This document shows, piece after piece, positions 56,325 through 64,000 of a stretch of 64,000 nucleotides of DNA. Positions within the stretch are counted from its first letter, which is position 1; each line of letters begins with the position of its first letter. The stretch is from Bacillus sp. EB106-08-02-XG196 (GTDB lineage: Bacteria; Bacillota; Bacilli; Bacillales; Cytobacillaceae), in the NCBI RefSeq assembly GCF_013396335.1, contig NZ_JABWSY010000013.1, positions 24,671-88,670 of the forward strand. The letters are read 5' to 3'. The position numbers and the translations under genes are program-made. The notes below the pieces were generated by a model. It was given only the letters and a program-made list of their open reading frames with translations. It was not told the origin of the DNA and did not search any database.

Positions 56325-57161
56325 TCAAATTTCCTCTTTCTGATTTAGGTATCTCAGTTTGTAATAGTTATGGGCGAATTCTGTAACTTTTCTTGTTAAT
56401 TGATAATTTGTTCCTGCACCAATGGCCATACTCACGACTGGTATTCCCTGGATAAGCCTTTTGCGGAATATGGTTATCACCATGGCTTTGAGTAATTGTT
56501 GTATGGGCTGCTCGAGCCAGGTCACATCTGTGATTTCTTCATTTCCCTCATAAAAATAATGGTCATCGTTCGAGCTCATCTCATTCCTCAAGCTAGACCA
56601 ACCCTCTTTTTGAAGACGGGGGGGCAAGGTTGCTGTATGAAATACCTTCAGAGAACTCATCATCTCGTAAGGAGTATTTACCTCAAAACCATATGTCATG
56701 GCAATGAGTTGGACGACTCTTAAATTAATGACGGCCATTGACGGAATGTCTGTCCCTAACAGCAGCGGTCCACCCGTTCCCGCTAAACCACCCTGCGCAA
56801 AGGAGTATAGACGGTGCCTTGCAATTTGCTGCATGGCTATGTACTCTAACTGATCAATATTCAATTTCCTTAAATCCTCAATTTGGTGCAATTCCTTATT
56901 AAAAACACGCCCTGAAGATAGGATTCTTTCCTTCGCATCCATCTGTATCTGAGAACCTTGAATCATTCCGTGCAAATGGAACAACCAGGTATCAATAACC
57001 GAAAAAAACTGGTGTTGAACATTTTCAGGTAATATAGAGAAAGAACGCTCTAAATATTTTTCATACGTAAGCTGTAAATCATTTGCCTCGTAATTTATTA
57101 AATGCGTTTCCCACTCTCTAATTTCATTCAATACCTCTGTTTCCCGGTCAGTTAATGGCAT
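56325..57161 (-). CDS. EcsC-family protein
   Basis: A protein of about 278 residues with an EcsC domain (about 85-270), including the GGLAGTGGPLLLGTDIPSM segment and the RLIQGIPVVSMAIGAGTNY stretch. The family is often membrane-associated and linked to Ecs-type or lipid-related functions, but the role is not known. The ATG at 57161 follows GAGGAGG; a longer in-frame reading into the upstream repeat is rejected. It is one base upstream of moaB. Confidence 0.82.
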   Translation of the reverse strand: MPLTDRETEVLNEIREWETHLINYEANDLQLTYEKYLERSFSILPENVQHQFFSVIDTWLFHLHGMIQGSQIQMDAKERILSSGRVFNKELHQIEDLRKLNIDQLEYIAMQQIARHRLYSFAQGGLAGTGGPLLLGTDIPSMAVINLRVVQLIAMTYGFEVNTPYEMMSSLKVFHTATLPPRLQKEGWSSLRNEMSSNDDHYFYEGNEEITDVTWLEQPIQQLLKAMVITIFRKRLIQGIPVVSMAIGAGTNYQLTRKVTEFAHNYYKLRYLNQKEEI

Positions 57162-57183
57162 TGGCAATCCCTCCTCACTTCCA

Positions 57184-57306
57184 TGTCTAGCTACAGCGTC
57201 TAGGGGCTCGGGGTCATAAGCCAATCTGTCAAGAAGGTTAAAGAACAACCTTCTAGCCAGCTCGTCTTATGCCTGTCGCCCCTGTGCAAGACGCTTCCGC
57301 TTTTCT
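57184..57306. repeat. dispersed GC-rich intergenic repeat, copy 4
   Basis: The block begins gtctagctacagcgtctagg and ends agacgcttccgcttttct. Its central AAGAAGGTT/AACCTTCT hairpin and most of its sequence match copy 3 at 23.9 kb. It lies between ackA and the EcsC-like gene. Confidence 0.88.
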
Positions 57307-57344
57307 TCCAGTATATCACAAAGAAATATAACTAAAAAATGCAA

Positions 57345-57383
57345 AAAGGCAAACCGTCTAATATGGACAGTTTGCCTTTTAAT
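57345..57383 (-). terminator. terminator of ackA
   Basis: On the minus strand AAAAGGCAAACTGTC-(7 nt)-GACGGTTTGCCTTTTT is an almost perfect long hairpin with a T run. Confidence 0.92.
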
Positions 57384-57388
57384 ATGAA

Positions 57389-58576
57389 TTATTGTGCTAA
57401 ACGTACAACGTCACGCGCAATCATTACTTCTTCATTTGTCGGAATAACAATTACTTTTACAGGTGAGTGCGGATAGTTAATAAATCTTTCCTCACCTCTG
57501 ATTTTATTTAATGCCGGATCCCAATAAACACCCATAAATTCTAGACCCTTTAAGACTTGTTCACGAACTACATCGCTATTCTCGCCAATACCTGCTGTAA
57601 AGATAATGGCATCAACCCCATACATACGTGAGGCATATGAACCAATATATTTATGAATACGATTAGCAAAAACATCCAATGCAAGCTGCGCACGTTCATT
57701 TCCATTACGTGCTTCAATTTCGATGTCTCTTAAATCACTTGAGAAACCAGAAACCCCTAACATTCCGCTCTCTTTATTTAAAACATCAAGTACTTCTTCT
57801 GCTGTTTTATTTGTTTTTTCCATAATGAATGGAATTAACGCTGGGTCGATATTACCTGAACGAGTTCCCATTGTAACCCCAGCTAGAGGTGTAAAGCCCA
57901 TTGATGTATCAATTGATTTTCCACCTTCAATGGCAGCGATACTTGCTCCATTCCCTAAGTGGCAGGAAAGAAGGCGAAGCTGTTCAACCGGACGCCCCAA
58001 AAGTTCAGCCGCACGCTGTGAAACATATTTATGACTCGTACCATGGAATCCATATTTACGAATACCATATTTTTCATAATATTCATATGGAAGACTATAG
58101 AGATATGAACTTTCTGGCATTGTTTGGTGAAAGGCTGTATCAAATACAGCAACAGCAGGAACATTTGGAAGAACACCTCTAAAAGCCTTAATTCCCGTAA
58201 CGTTCGCAGGATTATGCAGAGGTGCTAATTCTGATAGTTCGTCAATTTTATTTAATACTTCATCAGTAATTAGAACGGAGTCATTAAATGCCTCCCCACC
58301 ATGAACCACACGGTGTCCAATCCCTTCAATCTCACTTAGTGATTGAATAATACCTAAAGTAGTAAGCTTATCAAGCAGCATTTTTACAGCTACTTCATGG
58401 TCAGGAATATCCGTTGTTTCTGTAACTTTTTCACCATTAACCGAAATGGTAAATATTGAATCGTTTATGCCAATTCTTTCAATTAGTCCTTTTGTTATAA
58501 CTTCTTCAGTGGGCATTTCAAATAGTTGAAACTTCAAAGAAGAACTGCCTGCATTAATTGCAATTATTTTAGACAT
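57389..58576 (-). CDS. ackA: acetate kinase
   Basis: A 395-residue acetate kinase forming acetyl phosphate from acetate and ATP, or the reverse. Family patterns are [16 protein letters not shown] (about 4-19), the active-site [21 protein letters not shown] (about 145-165), [29 protein letters not shown] (ATP/substrate) and the late FTAGIGENS. The ATG has AAAGGAG. In B. subtilis ackA is activated by CcpA and CodY; I found no convincing cre in this leader. A promoter and a palindrome lie upstream. Confidence 0.97.
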   Translation of the reverse strand: MSKIIAINAGSSSLKFQLFEMPTEEVITKGLIERIGINDSIFTISVNGEKVTETTDIPDHEVAVKMLLDKLTTLGIIQSLSEIEGIGHRVVHGGEAFNDSVLITDEVLNKIDELSELAPLHNPANVTGIKAFRGVLPNVPAVAVFDTAFHQTMPESSYLYSLPYEYYEKYGIRKYGFHGTSHKYVSQRAAELLGRPVEQLRLLSCHLGNGASIAAIEGGKSIDTSMGFTPLAGVTMGTRSGNIDPALIPFIMEKTNKTAEEVLDVLNKESGMLGVSGFSSDLRDIEIEARNGNERAQLALDVFANRIHKYIGSYASRMYGVDAIIFTAGIGENSDVVREQVLKGLEFMGVYWDPALNKIRGEERFINYPHSPVKVIVIPTNEEVMIARDVVRLAQ

Positions 58577-58648
58577 TTCGTTTACCGCTCCTTTTTAAAA
58601 CAACATCGGTTCAAGAAGTTCCTTTTTTCGTACAAGGTTATTTTGCTC

Positions 58649-58663
58649 AAACGGACACCGTTT
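58649..58663. promoter_or_regulatory. palindrome in the ackA leader
   Basis: AAACGG-TGT-CCGTTT is a perfect 6-bp inverted repeat, about 20 bases downstream of the ackA -10 element. It may be an operator or a small leader hairpin; the factor is unknown. Confidence 0.5.
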
Positions 58664-58680
58664 ATTGCTTTCATCACCTC

Positions 58681-58709
58681 ATTTAATCACTGTATAAATT
58701 ACATTTCAA
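58681..58709 (-). promoter_or_regulatory. candidate promoter of ackA
   Basis: The minus strand reads TTGAAA (58704-58709), a 17-bp spacer and TTAAAT (58681-58686), giving a leader of about 95 nt. Confidence 0.6.
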
Positions 58710-58721
58710 GGAGGAAATTGG

Positions 58722-58784
58722 ATGGAAACGGTTACCTCTAAAATGAAAATATATTCACATAATTCTAATTGTTCTCACCATTAA
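58722..58784 (+). CDS. candidate 20-residue small open frame
   Basis: AAGGAGGAAATTGG directly precedes ATG, an almost ideal Bacillus ribosome binding site, and a 20-codon frame (METVTSKMKIYSHNSNCSHH) follows to TAA. It lies in the ackA-ytxK gap on the opposite strand from both. No promoter is certain. It may be a peptide gene or a chance site (on the minus strand this overlaps the ackA promoter region). Low confidence. Confidence 0.3.
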   Translation: METVTSKMKIYSHNSNCSHH

Positions 58785-58786
58785 AA

Positions 58787-58830
58787 AAGCGATAAAACCG
58801 CTGCGAAACCCGGTTTTACCGCTTATTATC
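58787..58830 (-). terminator. terminator of ytxK
   Basis: On the minus strand AAGCGGTAAAACCG-(10 nt)-CGGTTTTATCGCTT is followed by TTTTAATGG; it spans the end of ytxK. Confidence 0.85.
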
Positions 58831-59799
58831 TTGAAACCATTTATCGATTTTTTTTAAGATATTGTCCATCTCAACTGCACTAGATAAGCTTGGAAGATTG
58901 GCAAGTAAGGCTTGTTTAGGCGCCGCTATCCCTTCACCCTTCTTTTGCAGGATTAATATACTTTTTGCTGCATTTTTATTCTTAAAAATACTTATAGGAA
59001 GTTGTAATACCCCTTGAACGATGATTTCTTCCTTAAAGTATTCACGAAGCTGTTGTGCCTGATCACTTTCAAAAAGACCATTTGGAATGATAAAAAATAA
59101 ATATCCTCCCTCCTTTGTGTGGTTGACACTTTGTTCAATAAATAAATGATGCGCATAGGAGTGTCCCTCTGGCGCTTTTAGCTGATAATCTGACGCCCGG
59201 ACATCATTGGGGTAGTATCCTACAGGCAAATCGGCGATTACTGCATCGACAGGGTCAATAAATAAAGGTTCAAGACTATCTTGATTAAAAAGTTCAATTG
59301 GGTGCTCCTGTAAATTTGCATTCACATAAGCAAGTTTAAGTAACAGGTCATCTATTTCAATTCCAATACTTTGGACATTTTTTTGCAGTTGATTCAATAC
59401 AGTAGTTACTAAATTTCCTGTTCCAATCGCAGGGTCTAACAAACGGAGTGCTGGCTGCTCAATAAATTTATCCACTAGGTAGCTCATTAACATCCCCACA
59501 CTATCAGGCGTCATTTGATGGTTAGGCTGAACATTTTCTTTCATTCCTTTTAAAATGACAAGCTGATAGGCTTTACGAATTTCTTCCTTTGTAAAACTGC
59601 TTAAATGTATTTCTTGGTATTGTTTTTGAAGTCTTTTTTCAGTTATTTCACTTACTTCATCCTGAAGAACAGATCCGTGAAATAAATTCTCACCAGTTTC
59701 CGCTAATGCTTCTAAATATGTACAAGCTAGTTCTTCCTGTAAAACAAGAGCAGTTTCATTGAATAACGTGAAAAGCTGCTCGACTGGAGCCATTTTCAT
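58816..59799 (-). CDS. ytxK: class I SAM-dependent methyltransferase YtxK
   Basis: A protein of about 327 residues with an N6-adenine-methyltransferase-like core. The SAM-binding motif is LRLLDPAIGTGNLVTTV (about 118-134), the second acidic motif is SIGIEIDDLL, and motif IV is replaced by ADLPVGYYPND rather than NPPY, so DNA methylation is not certain. B. subtilis ytxK sits beside ackA and tpx in the same way. The ATG at 59799 has AGGAGG eight bases upstream. The substrate is unknown. Confidence 0.85.
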   Translation of the reverse strand: MKMAPVEQLFTLFNETALVLQEELACTYLEALAETGENLFHGSVLQDEVSEITEKRLQKQYQEIHLSSFTKEEIRKAYQLVILKGMKENVQPNHQMTPDSVGMLMSYLVDKFIEQPALRLLDPAIGTGNLVTTVLNQLQKNVQSIGIEIDDLLLKLAYVNANLQEHPIELFNQDSLEPLFIDPVDAVIADLPVGYYPNDVRASDYQLKAPEGHSYAHHLFIEQSVNHTKEGGYLFFIIPNGLFESDQAQQLREYFKEEIIVQGVLQLPISIFKNKNAAKSILILQKKGEGIAAPKQALLANLPSLSSAVEMDNILKKIDKWFQDNKR

Positions 59800-59821
59800 A
59801 CCCTGCACCTCCTAAAATAAA

Positions 59822-59853
59822 GAAAAAGGCCTCATCCATTGACGAGGCCTTCT
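59822..59853 (-). terminator. terminator of tpx
   Basis: On the minus strand AAGGCCTC-(10 nt)-GAGGCCTT is followed by TTTCTTTATTTT, after the tpx stop. Confidence 0.9.
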
Positions 59854-59866
59854 ATCGTCATCTAAA

Positions 59867-60367
59867 TTACTTTGCATTCCTAGCAGCTTCAAGTGCCGCC
59901 TCATAGTTCGGATGATTTGTTGCCTCACTTACATATTCCACATAAGTAACAGTATCATTAGAATCTACAACAAATACAGCACGAGTCAATAAACGCAGTT
60001 CCTGAATTGCCACACCAAATGCTTCTCCAAAAGAAAGGTCACGATGGTCTGATAGAGTTTGGACATTTTCAATGCCGTTTGCTCCGCACCAGCGTTTTTG
60101 TGCAAATGGTAGGTCTACGCTGACAGTTAGGATTTTAACATCTCCTAAGCTATTTGCTTCTTCATTAAAACGACGTGTTTCTGCATCACACACGCCAGTA
60201 TCTAAAGAAGGAACGGCACTGATTAAACGAACCTGTCCTTTTGTATTCTCTAGCGTTACAGGTGATAAATCATTCGCCAAGACGCTGAAATTAGGAGCTT
60301 TGTCGCCCACCTTTACTTCGTTGCCTAGCAATGTTACTGGGTTCCCCTTGAAAGTTACGTTTGCCAT
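59867..60367 (-). CDS. tpx: thiol peroxidase
   Basis: A 166-residue atypical 2-Cys peroxiredoxin that reduces hydroperoxides with thioredoxin. The peroxidatic Cys lies in SAVPSLDTGVCDAETRRFN (about residue 60), and the resolving Cys in AQKRWCGANGIENV (about 94). The ATG has AAAGGAGG upstream. It is upstream of ytxK and ackA, as in B. subtilis. Peroxide or Spx control is likely but no operator was read. Confidence 0.96.
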   Translation of the reverse strand: MANVTFKGNPVTLLGNEVKVGDKAPNFSVLANDLSPVTLENTKGQVRLISAVPSLDTGVCDAETRRFNEEANSLGDVKILTVSVDLPFAQKRWCGANGIENVQTLSDHRDLSFGEAFGVAIQELRLLTRAVFVVDSNDTVTYVEYVSEATNHPNYEAALEAARNAK

Positions 60368-60485
60368 TTAAACATCCTCCTTTTTCCGTACAAAAGCGAA
60401 ATAAATTACGCCTTCAACATAATTATGTACAGTGTAAATATATCTTTTCAGAATTTTTTTTGCAATGATTTAGGCTTTCACTTTC

Positions 60486-60533
60486 ATGAAAAAAGTTAAC
60501 CTCCCTCTTTATATGTGGAAGTTAACTTTTACA
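60486..60533 (-). terminator. terminator of ytfI-ytfJ
   Basis: On the minus strand AAAGTTAACTTCC-(13 nt)-GGAGGTTAACTTT is followed by TTTC, just after the ytfJ stop. Confidence 0.88.
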
Positions 60534-60534
60534 C

Positions 60535-61026
60535 CTATATATCAAATTCTTGCTTTTGTGGTTGGTTCTGTGTGGAATGCTGCGAACCTTGCCCTGAGCT
60601 CTGCTGCTCATTTTTCTTTGAGAACATTTGCTGAATCTTATCCACAGCTTGTGGAGCCATTTCTAAAATTTTTTCATAAAGATGAGTACTTTCGTCAAGA
60701 TGAAGCATTTTTACTCCTTGAGAATTCACAATTAAAAAGGCAATTGGAGTAATGGAGACTCCTCCACCGCTACCGCCTCCGAAAGGAAGCTTTGATTGAC
60801 CTTGACTTTGACCTTGTTCCTGGCCTTTTGATTGCTGCTGAGAACCACTATCTAGTTTAAATTCACTACCACCTGCAGCAAATCCAAAACCAACCTTTGA
60901 AACGGTAAGAATAACACTTCCGTCAGGAGTTTCAACAGGATCACCAATAATCGTATTTACGTCAATCATTTCTTTTAAGCTTTCCATTGCAGTCGTCATT
61001 AAACCTTGAATTGGATGTTCAGACAT
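60535..61026 (-). CDS. ytfJ: spore protein YtfJ (GerW family)
   Basis: A 163-residue GerW-family protein. The N-terminus MSEHPIQGLMTTAMESLKEMIDV and the TVSKVGFGFAAGGSEF core are characteristic. The middle (about 85-105) is a low-complexity Gln/Ser/Gly stretch, then a hydrophobic GGGSGGGVSITPIAFLIV segment, and the tail is again Gln-rich. In B. subtilis YtfJ affects lysozyme resistance and germination of spores. The GAGGAGG site is clear. It follows ytfI with a 17-bp gap. Confidence 0.88.
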   Translation of the reverse strand: MSEHPIQGLMTTAMESLKEMIDVNTIIGDPVETPDGSVILTVSKVGFGFAAGGSEFKLDSGSQQQSKGQEQGQSQGQSKLPFGGGSGGGVSITPIAFLIVNSQGVKMLHLDESTHLYEKILEMAPQAVDKIQQMFSKKNEQQSSGQGSQHSTQNQPQKQEFDI

Positions 61027-61043
61027 GGCTGTTTCCTCCTCTT

Positions 61044-61736
61044 TTACACGGTTTTAGTTTTTTCCTTCGAATAAGCTGTGTTCATTTTGAGATTTGGGCG
61101 TCCGCCCTTCCAGAATTTTATTAGATTTAATCCTGCTAAAATAGCATACCCGATACGAAACTGAATAATACATGTAATCCGGGTTTGGATAATAGCCATT
61201 TGAAAATGGGGCGTAACGGATAAAACAGGCATTTCCTTTAGTCTCAAAAAGTTACTGAGCATGCCAATAACACTTCCTTTGAGAGTCCAAAGTGCACCCG
61301 TAATAATGCCAGTATGTGCCGCATCACCTACGCCAACTAATGAATGCCATTCAAAATACTTAATGACTATTCTCTTCATAAATTTACTTACGATCACATG
61401 CATGTTAACAACATGCTGTATGATTTCTTTGGTATCTGACAATTTAGTCACAATGTCATCCTTGTCAACTTGTTGGACCTTGCTCGAAGATTCACCCTCA
61501 CCTGAATCTCCCATACTTGTATTACCCTTCAGGACAATACTCGGAGAGTTATCATCAATTTTTATGAGAGGGACATTTAGTGTGTATTTAATTAATCCAA
61601 ACCAGAGTTTAAACACTACAATTAATTCATCATTATCATTATGATGAAAAAAATTAAGATGGATTGTCAGCTTCGAAAAAATAATTAGTAGAAATAATAA
61701 AATTATAGCGATGAGAGCTATATACAGCCAAACCAA
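61044..61736 (-). CDS. ytfI: DUF2953 protein YtfI
   Basis: A protein of about 230 residues with one N-terminal transmembrane helix (about 1-20) and a DUF2953 soluble part, as in YtfI. Conserved segments are KLWFGLIKYTLNVPLIKID and the GVGDAAHTGIITGALWTLKG stretch (about 140). Its function is unknown, but pairing with ytfJ links it to sporulation. The start is TTG 61736, with AAAGGAG eight bases upstream; a GTG at 61745 overlaps that site. Confidence 0.8.
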   Translation of the reverse strand: MVWLYIALIAIILLFLLIIFSKLTIHLNFFHHNDNDELIVVFKLWFGLIKYTLNVPLIKIDDNSPSIVLKGNTSMGDSGEGESSSKVQQVDKDDIVTKLSDTKEIIQHVVNMHVIVSKFMKRIVIKYFEWHSLVGVGDAAHTGIITGALWTLKGSVIGMLSNFLRLKEMPVLSVTPHFQMAIIQTRITCIIQFRIGYAILAGLNLIKFWKGGRPNLKMNTAYSKEKTKTV

Positions 61737-61787
61737 ATTTTTCACTCCTTTCAGCCTATTAGTATCACCTGAAGAAGGAAAAATAAA

Positions 61788-61812
61788 CCCGCTAACGAAT
61801 TGTTAGCGGGCC
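61788..61812 (-). terminator. terminator of sppA-RDD gene unit
   Basis: On the minus strand CCCGCTAAC-AATTC-GTTAGCGGG is followed by TTTATTTTT. Confidence 0.92.
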
Positions 61813-61816
61813 AGAA

Positions 61817-62314
61817 TTATCGTTCTACATGAATAACCGAGGTGTCTGTAAAGAGGTCGTGAAGTCCTTGTTTTTTTGGTAAAAAGGCGACAATGATATA
61901 TCCAATAACCACTGTTGCAGAGATAAATCGGCCAATCCATTCTCGAAAAAGAATGGTTCCCCATGATAATTTGTCATTCTTCAAATCAATTACTTTTATA
62001 CCAAATACCATTTTTCCAAGCGTTTGATTAAAATATTTTGTCATTAACACGAAATATAAATAAAATAAGATTGCGGAAGCAATGGAAATAGGGGCAAACA
62101 TATTAAATTCCATTATTGGAATGTCAATTGCCCGAAATAGAGGATTAATAATTAATCGCTCTAAACTCCCTACAACAATCAAATCCAGCAGGTAAGCCCA
62201 GAACCGCATCCAAAAACCTGCATAACGAATGGAGGTTGTATCAGGTTCATGAGAGGTTACTTGTTCATCGACTTTTACTATTTCATTTGAATTTATTTGA
62301 TTTTCATTTTCCAT
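61817..62314 (-). CDS. yteJ: RDD-family membrane protein (YteJ-like)
   Basis: A 165-residue protein with an RDD domain: RYAGFWMRFWAYLLDLIVVGSLE (the Arg-Asp pattern within the first helix), two further helices and NQTLGKMVFGIKVIDLKNDKLSWG. Transport or membrane-partner roles are inferred for the family. It lies 13 bp after sppA, the B. subtilis order (sppA-yteJ), so co-transcription is likely. In B. subtilis, SppA and YteJ act together in lantibiotic resistance, with YteJ inhibiting SppA; the same function here is inferred. Confidence 0.85.
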   Translation of the reverse strand: MENENQINSNEIVKVDEQVTSHEPDTTSIRYAGFWMRFWAYLLDLIVVGSLERLIINPLFRAIDIPIMEFNMFAPISIASAILFYLYFVLMTKYFNQTLGKMVFGIKVIDLKNDKLSWGTILFREWIGRFISATVVIGYIIVAFLPKKQGLHDLFTDTSVIHVER

Positions 62315-62327
62315 CTACAGTTCCCCC

Positions 62328-63338
62328 CTACTCAGCATACAAATACATTAGACGTGGAGAATTGGGTCTTGATAAAATATCCATAAGTCCAGCCATCTCA
62401 CTATCAGCACCAATAAATTTTTGAACCTTTAAATTCAATAACGAACCAAACCCTATTTGCTCGGTATAGCGGACAACCTTTGCATCCTTTAGCTTCTCCT
62501 GCTCCATCATCTGATCGATTACATCTTCTAAGTATCCAAAGCCGTCAATTAAGTTCAGCTCCTTCGCCTGTCTTCCATCATAGATTCTTCCATCCGCAAT
62601 CTTTTTAACCTGCTCAGTTGTCATCTTTCTGCCTTCAGAAATAACCTTAACAAACCCCTCATAGGAATTGTCGATCATTTTTTGGAGGATTTGCCGCTCT
62701 TCCTCAGTCATTTGTCGAGTCGGGCTCATAATATCCTTAAATTGACCACTTTTAATGGTGACAAAATCCACTCCATACTTTTCGGCTAATCCTTCATAAT
62801 TGATTCCCTGCATAATTACCCCTAGAGAACCAGTCATTGTTTCCTCACTGGCAAAGATTTTTTTTGCACCCGCGGAAATATAATAACCGCCGGAAGCAGC
62901 CATAGAACCCATTGAGACATATACAGGCTTCTTTGTTTCCTTTTGGATTTCTAGCAGTTTATCATGGATTTCAGCGCTTTCAACAACTCCGCCACCCGGT
63001 GAGTTAACCTTAAGAATAATCCCTTTTACGCTATCATCCTCTTTAATGAATTCTAACCTTTTCATAAATCCTTGATGATTATATCCTGCTGCTTGAAATA
63101 ATGATTCTGCGTCATTTGTATCCTGAATAACACCATTGACGTCCAGTACAGCAATCTTTTTCATTTCATTCCCTTCCTGAATAACTTCTTCTGTAAAAGG
63201 AAGCTCTGATGCCGCAAAAAGCTCACTAATATCTGTTTCAACACCTTTAAAAGCAAATGCAGATAAAAAATTAATCATAACGGATACAAAAAATAATGCC
63301 GCAGCAATTCCAAGAGCAGCCCATCGTTTCCCATTCAT
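62328..63338 (-). CDS. sppA: signal peptide peptidase SppA
   Basis: A 336-residue membrane-anchored protease with an N-terminal helix (about 8-28). The Ser/Lys dyad is in the regions GSMAASGGYYISAGA (catalytic Ser) and SGQFKDIMSPTRQMTEEE (Lys). MTGSLGVIMQG is conserved as well. It degrades cleaved signal peptides in the membrane. The ATG has GAGGAGG. It heads sppA-yteJ and is divergent from the NAD kinase gene. Confidence 0.95.
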   Translation of the reverse strand: MNGKRWAALGIAAALFFVSVMINFLSAFAFKGVETDISELFAASELPFTEEVIQEGNEMKKIAVLDVNGVIQDTNDAESLFQAAGYNHQGFMKRLEFIKEDDSVKGIILKVNSPGGGVVESAEIHDKLLEIQKETKKPVYVSMGSMAASGGYYISAGAKKIFASEETMTGSLGVIMQGINYEGLAEKYGVDFVTIKSGQFKDIMSPTRQMTEEERQILQKMIDNSYEGFVKVISEGRKMTTEQVKKIADGRIYDGRQAKELNLIDGFGYLEDVIDQMMEQEKLKDAKVVRYTEQIGFGSLLNLKVQKFIGADSEMAGLMDILSRPNSPRLMYLYAE

Positions 63339-63498
63339 GTTAAGAATCCTCCTCGTATATTCATTAAAATTTTTCTTACATAAATTAATATTGTTTCAAG
63401 ATAATGCTAAAATTAATGCAGGACTACCTTAGTTTATCAAAAATGAAAAGTTTATTGGGCTATTTTTACAAATTAATAACCAAAATCTGGAGGGTACC

Positions 63499-64000
63499 AT
63501 GGGACATAGACGCAATATCTTTTTTTATCACCACTTAGATAAAGAAATGTTGGAAAAGGTTGGAGACTTACAAGGAATGGCAGAGCAGTACGGTCTAACA
63601 ATTGTAAAGGACCACCGTCAAGCCAATATCATTGCTAGCATTGGTGATGATGGAACATTCCTGCAAGCTGTCAGGAAAACTGGGTTTAGGGATGATGTTC
63701 TTTACGGTGGAATCACAATCAAGGATAGTTTAAGTATGTATTGTGACTTCAAAATCAATGAATCCTCTAAGATGATAGAGGCAGTTTCAAATGAACAGTT
63801 AAAAGTTCGCCGCTATCCATTTATAGAGGTAATGGTTGACGGGCAAGGAACTTTTCCCTGTCTTAATGAGTTTAGTATTCGCTCCTCCATCATAAAAACA
63901 CTTGAATTTGATGTATTTATTAATGACCTCCATTTTGAAACCTTTCGTGGAGATGGCTTAATCGTTGCTACTCCAACTGGAAGTACAGCTTATAATAAAT
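63499..64000 (+). CDS. NAD kinase, second copy type (partial, 3' end off window)
   Basis: A frame open to the window edge with 167 residues visible. NAD kinase motifs are ASIGDDGTFLQA (the GGDGT motif with Gly-to-Asp at its second position), PCLNEFSIRSS and RGDGLIVATPTGSTAYN. It phosphorylates NAD to NADP. The position next to sppA matches the second B. subtilis NAD kinase gene (ytdI/nadK2 type). GGAGG precedes the ATG. The C-terminal part is not seen. Confidence 0.92.
   Translation, partial: MGHRRNIFFYHHLDKEMLEKVGDLQGMAEQYGLTIVKDHRQANIIASIGDDGTFLQAVRKTGFRDDVLYGGITIKDSLSMYCDFKINESSKMIEAVSNEQLKVRRYPFIEVMVDGQGTFPCLNEFSIRSSIIKTLEFDVFINDLHFETFRGDGLIVATPTGSTAYNK

Noticed and set aside
58660..58680. 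cre site for ackA
   Set aside because: TGAAAGCAATAAAC on the minus strand has about three mismatches to the cre consensus, too weak to list.

Overview
The window is an ordinary stretch of core chromosome from a low-GC, endospore-forming Bacillaceae bacterium of the Bacillus/Neobacillus type. The evidence is a gene order that closely follows the yshB-zapA-rnhC-pheTS to sppA-nadK region of Bacillus subtilis, several sporulation genes (sspI, ytxC, ytaF, ytvI, ytrHI, ytfJ), T-box leaders, a sigma-W promoter, CcpN and CcpA sites, and strong AGGAGG-type ribosome binding sites. The species cannot be named from this window. I see no prophage, transposase, CRISPR array, rRNA or tRNA gene. Most genes lie on the minus strand.

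Layout. 1-9.7 kb: cell-division protein ZapA, a CvpA-type membrane protein, RNase HIII, phenylalanyl-tRNA synthetase with its T-box, an rRNA methyltransferase, the small spore protein SspI, an M42 peptidase and a dUTPase. 9.7-19.7 kb: ysdB under a textbook sigma-W promoter, the infC-rpmI-rplT operon with an L20-type leader and an ATT start, thrS with a T-box, ytxC, the helicase-loading pair dnaB-dnaI and nrdR. 19.7-29.2 kb: speD behind a structured leader, gapB with two CcpN boxes, coaE, ytaF, mutM, polA and phoPR. 29.3-43 kb: central carbon metabolism (mdh, icd, citZ, pyk, pfkA, accDA, malic enzyme) with a FadR-like GntR regulator. 43-52.7 kb: dnaE, ytrHI, nrnA, ytoI, ytkL and a Pro-peptidase. 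52.7-64 kb: a candidate non-coding RNA, ald, small unknown genes, uspA, moaB, ecsC-like, ackA, ytxK, tpx, ytfIJ, an RDD protein, sppA and the start of a second NAD kinase, which is cut by the window edge.

How the genes work together. The 30-43 kb block joins lower glycolysis (PfkA, Pyk), the first TCA steps (CitZ, Icd, Mdh), malate-to-pyruvate conversion (malic enzyme) and malonyl-CoA synthesis (AccDA). Identical TGGTC-A-GACCA operators lie in front of the malic enzyme-regulator operon and in front of accDA. This suggests one lipid- or acyl-CoA-sensing switch that couples NADPH and pyruvate supply to fatty-acid synthesis. Flux direction is also marked by CcpN boxes at gapB and by cre-like sites at citZ and ald.

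No dramatic undescribed multi-gene system is visible. The observations most worth following are non-coding: (i) a roughly 140-nt speD leader with nested pairings and an 8-nt anti-Shine-Dalgarno, which looks like a riboswitch; (ii) a promoter-to-terminator RNA gene of about 245 nt between a peptidase gene and ald; (iii) the FadR-like operator pair; (iv) a 14-copy, 52-bp tandem array between rnhC and pheT and a 25-bp hairpin array at the left edge; (v) a family of dispersed GC-rich intergenic repeats. All calls come from reading the sequence and remembered family knowledge; no database search was possible. Many start codons were moved from the longest possible frame to the one with a properly spaced ribosome binding site.
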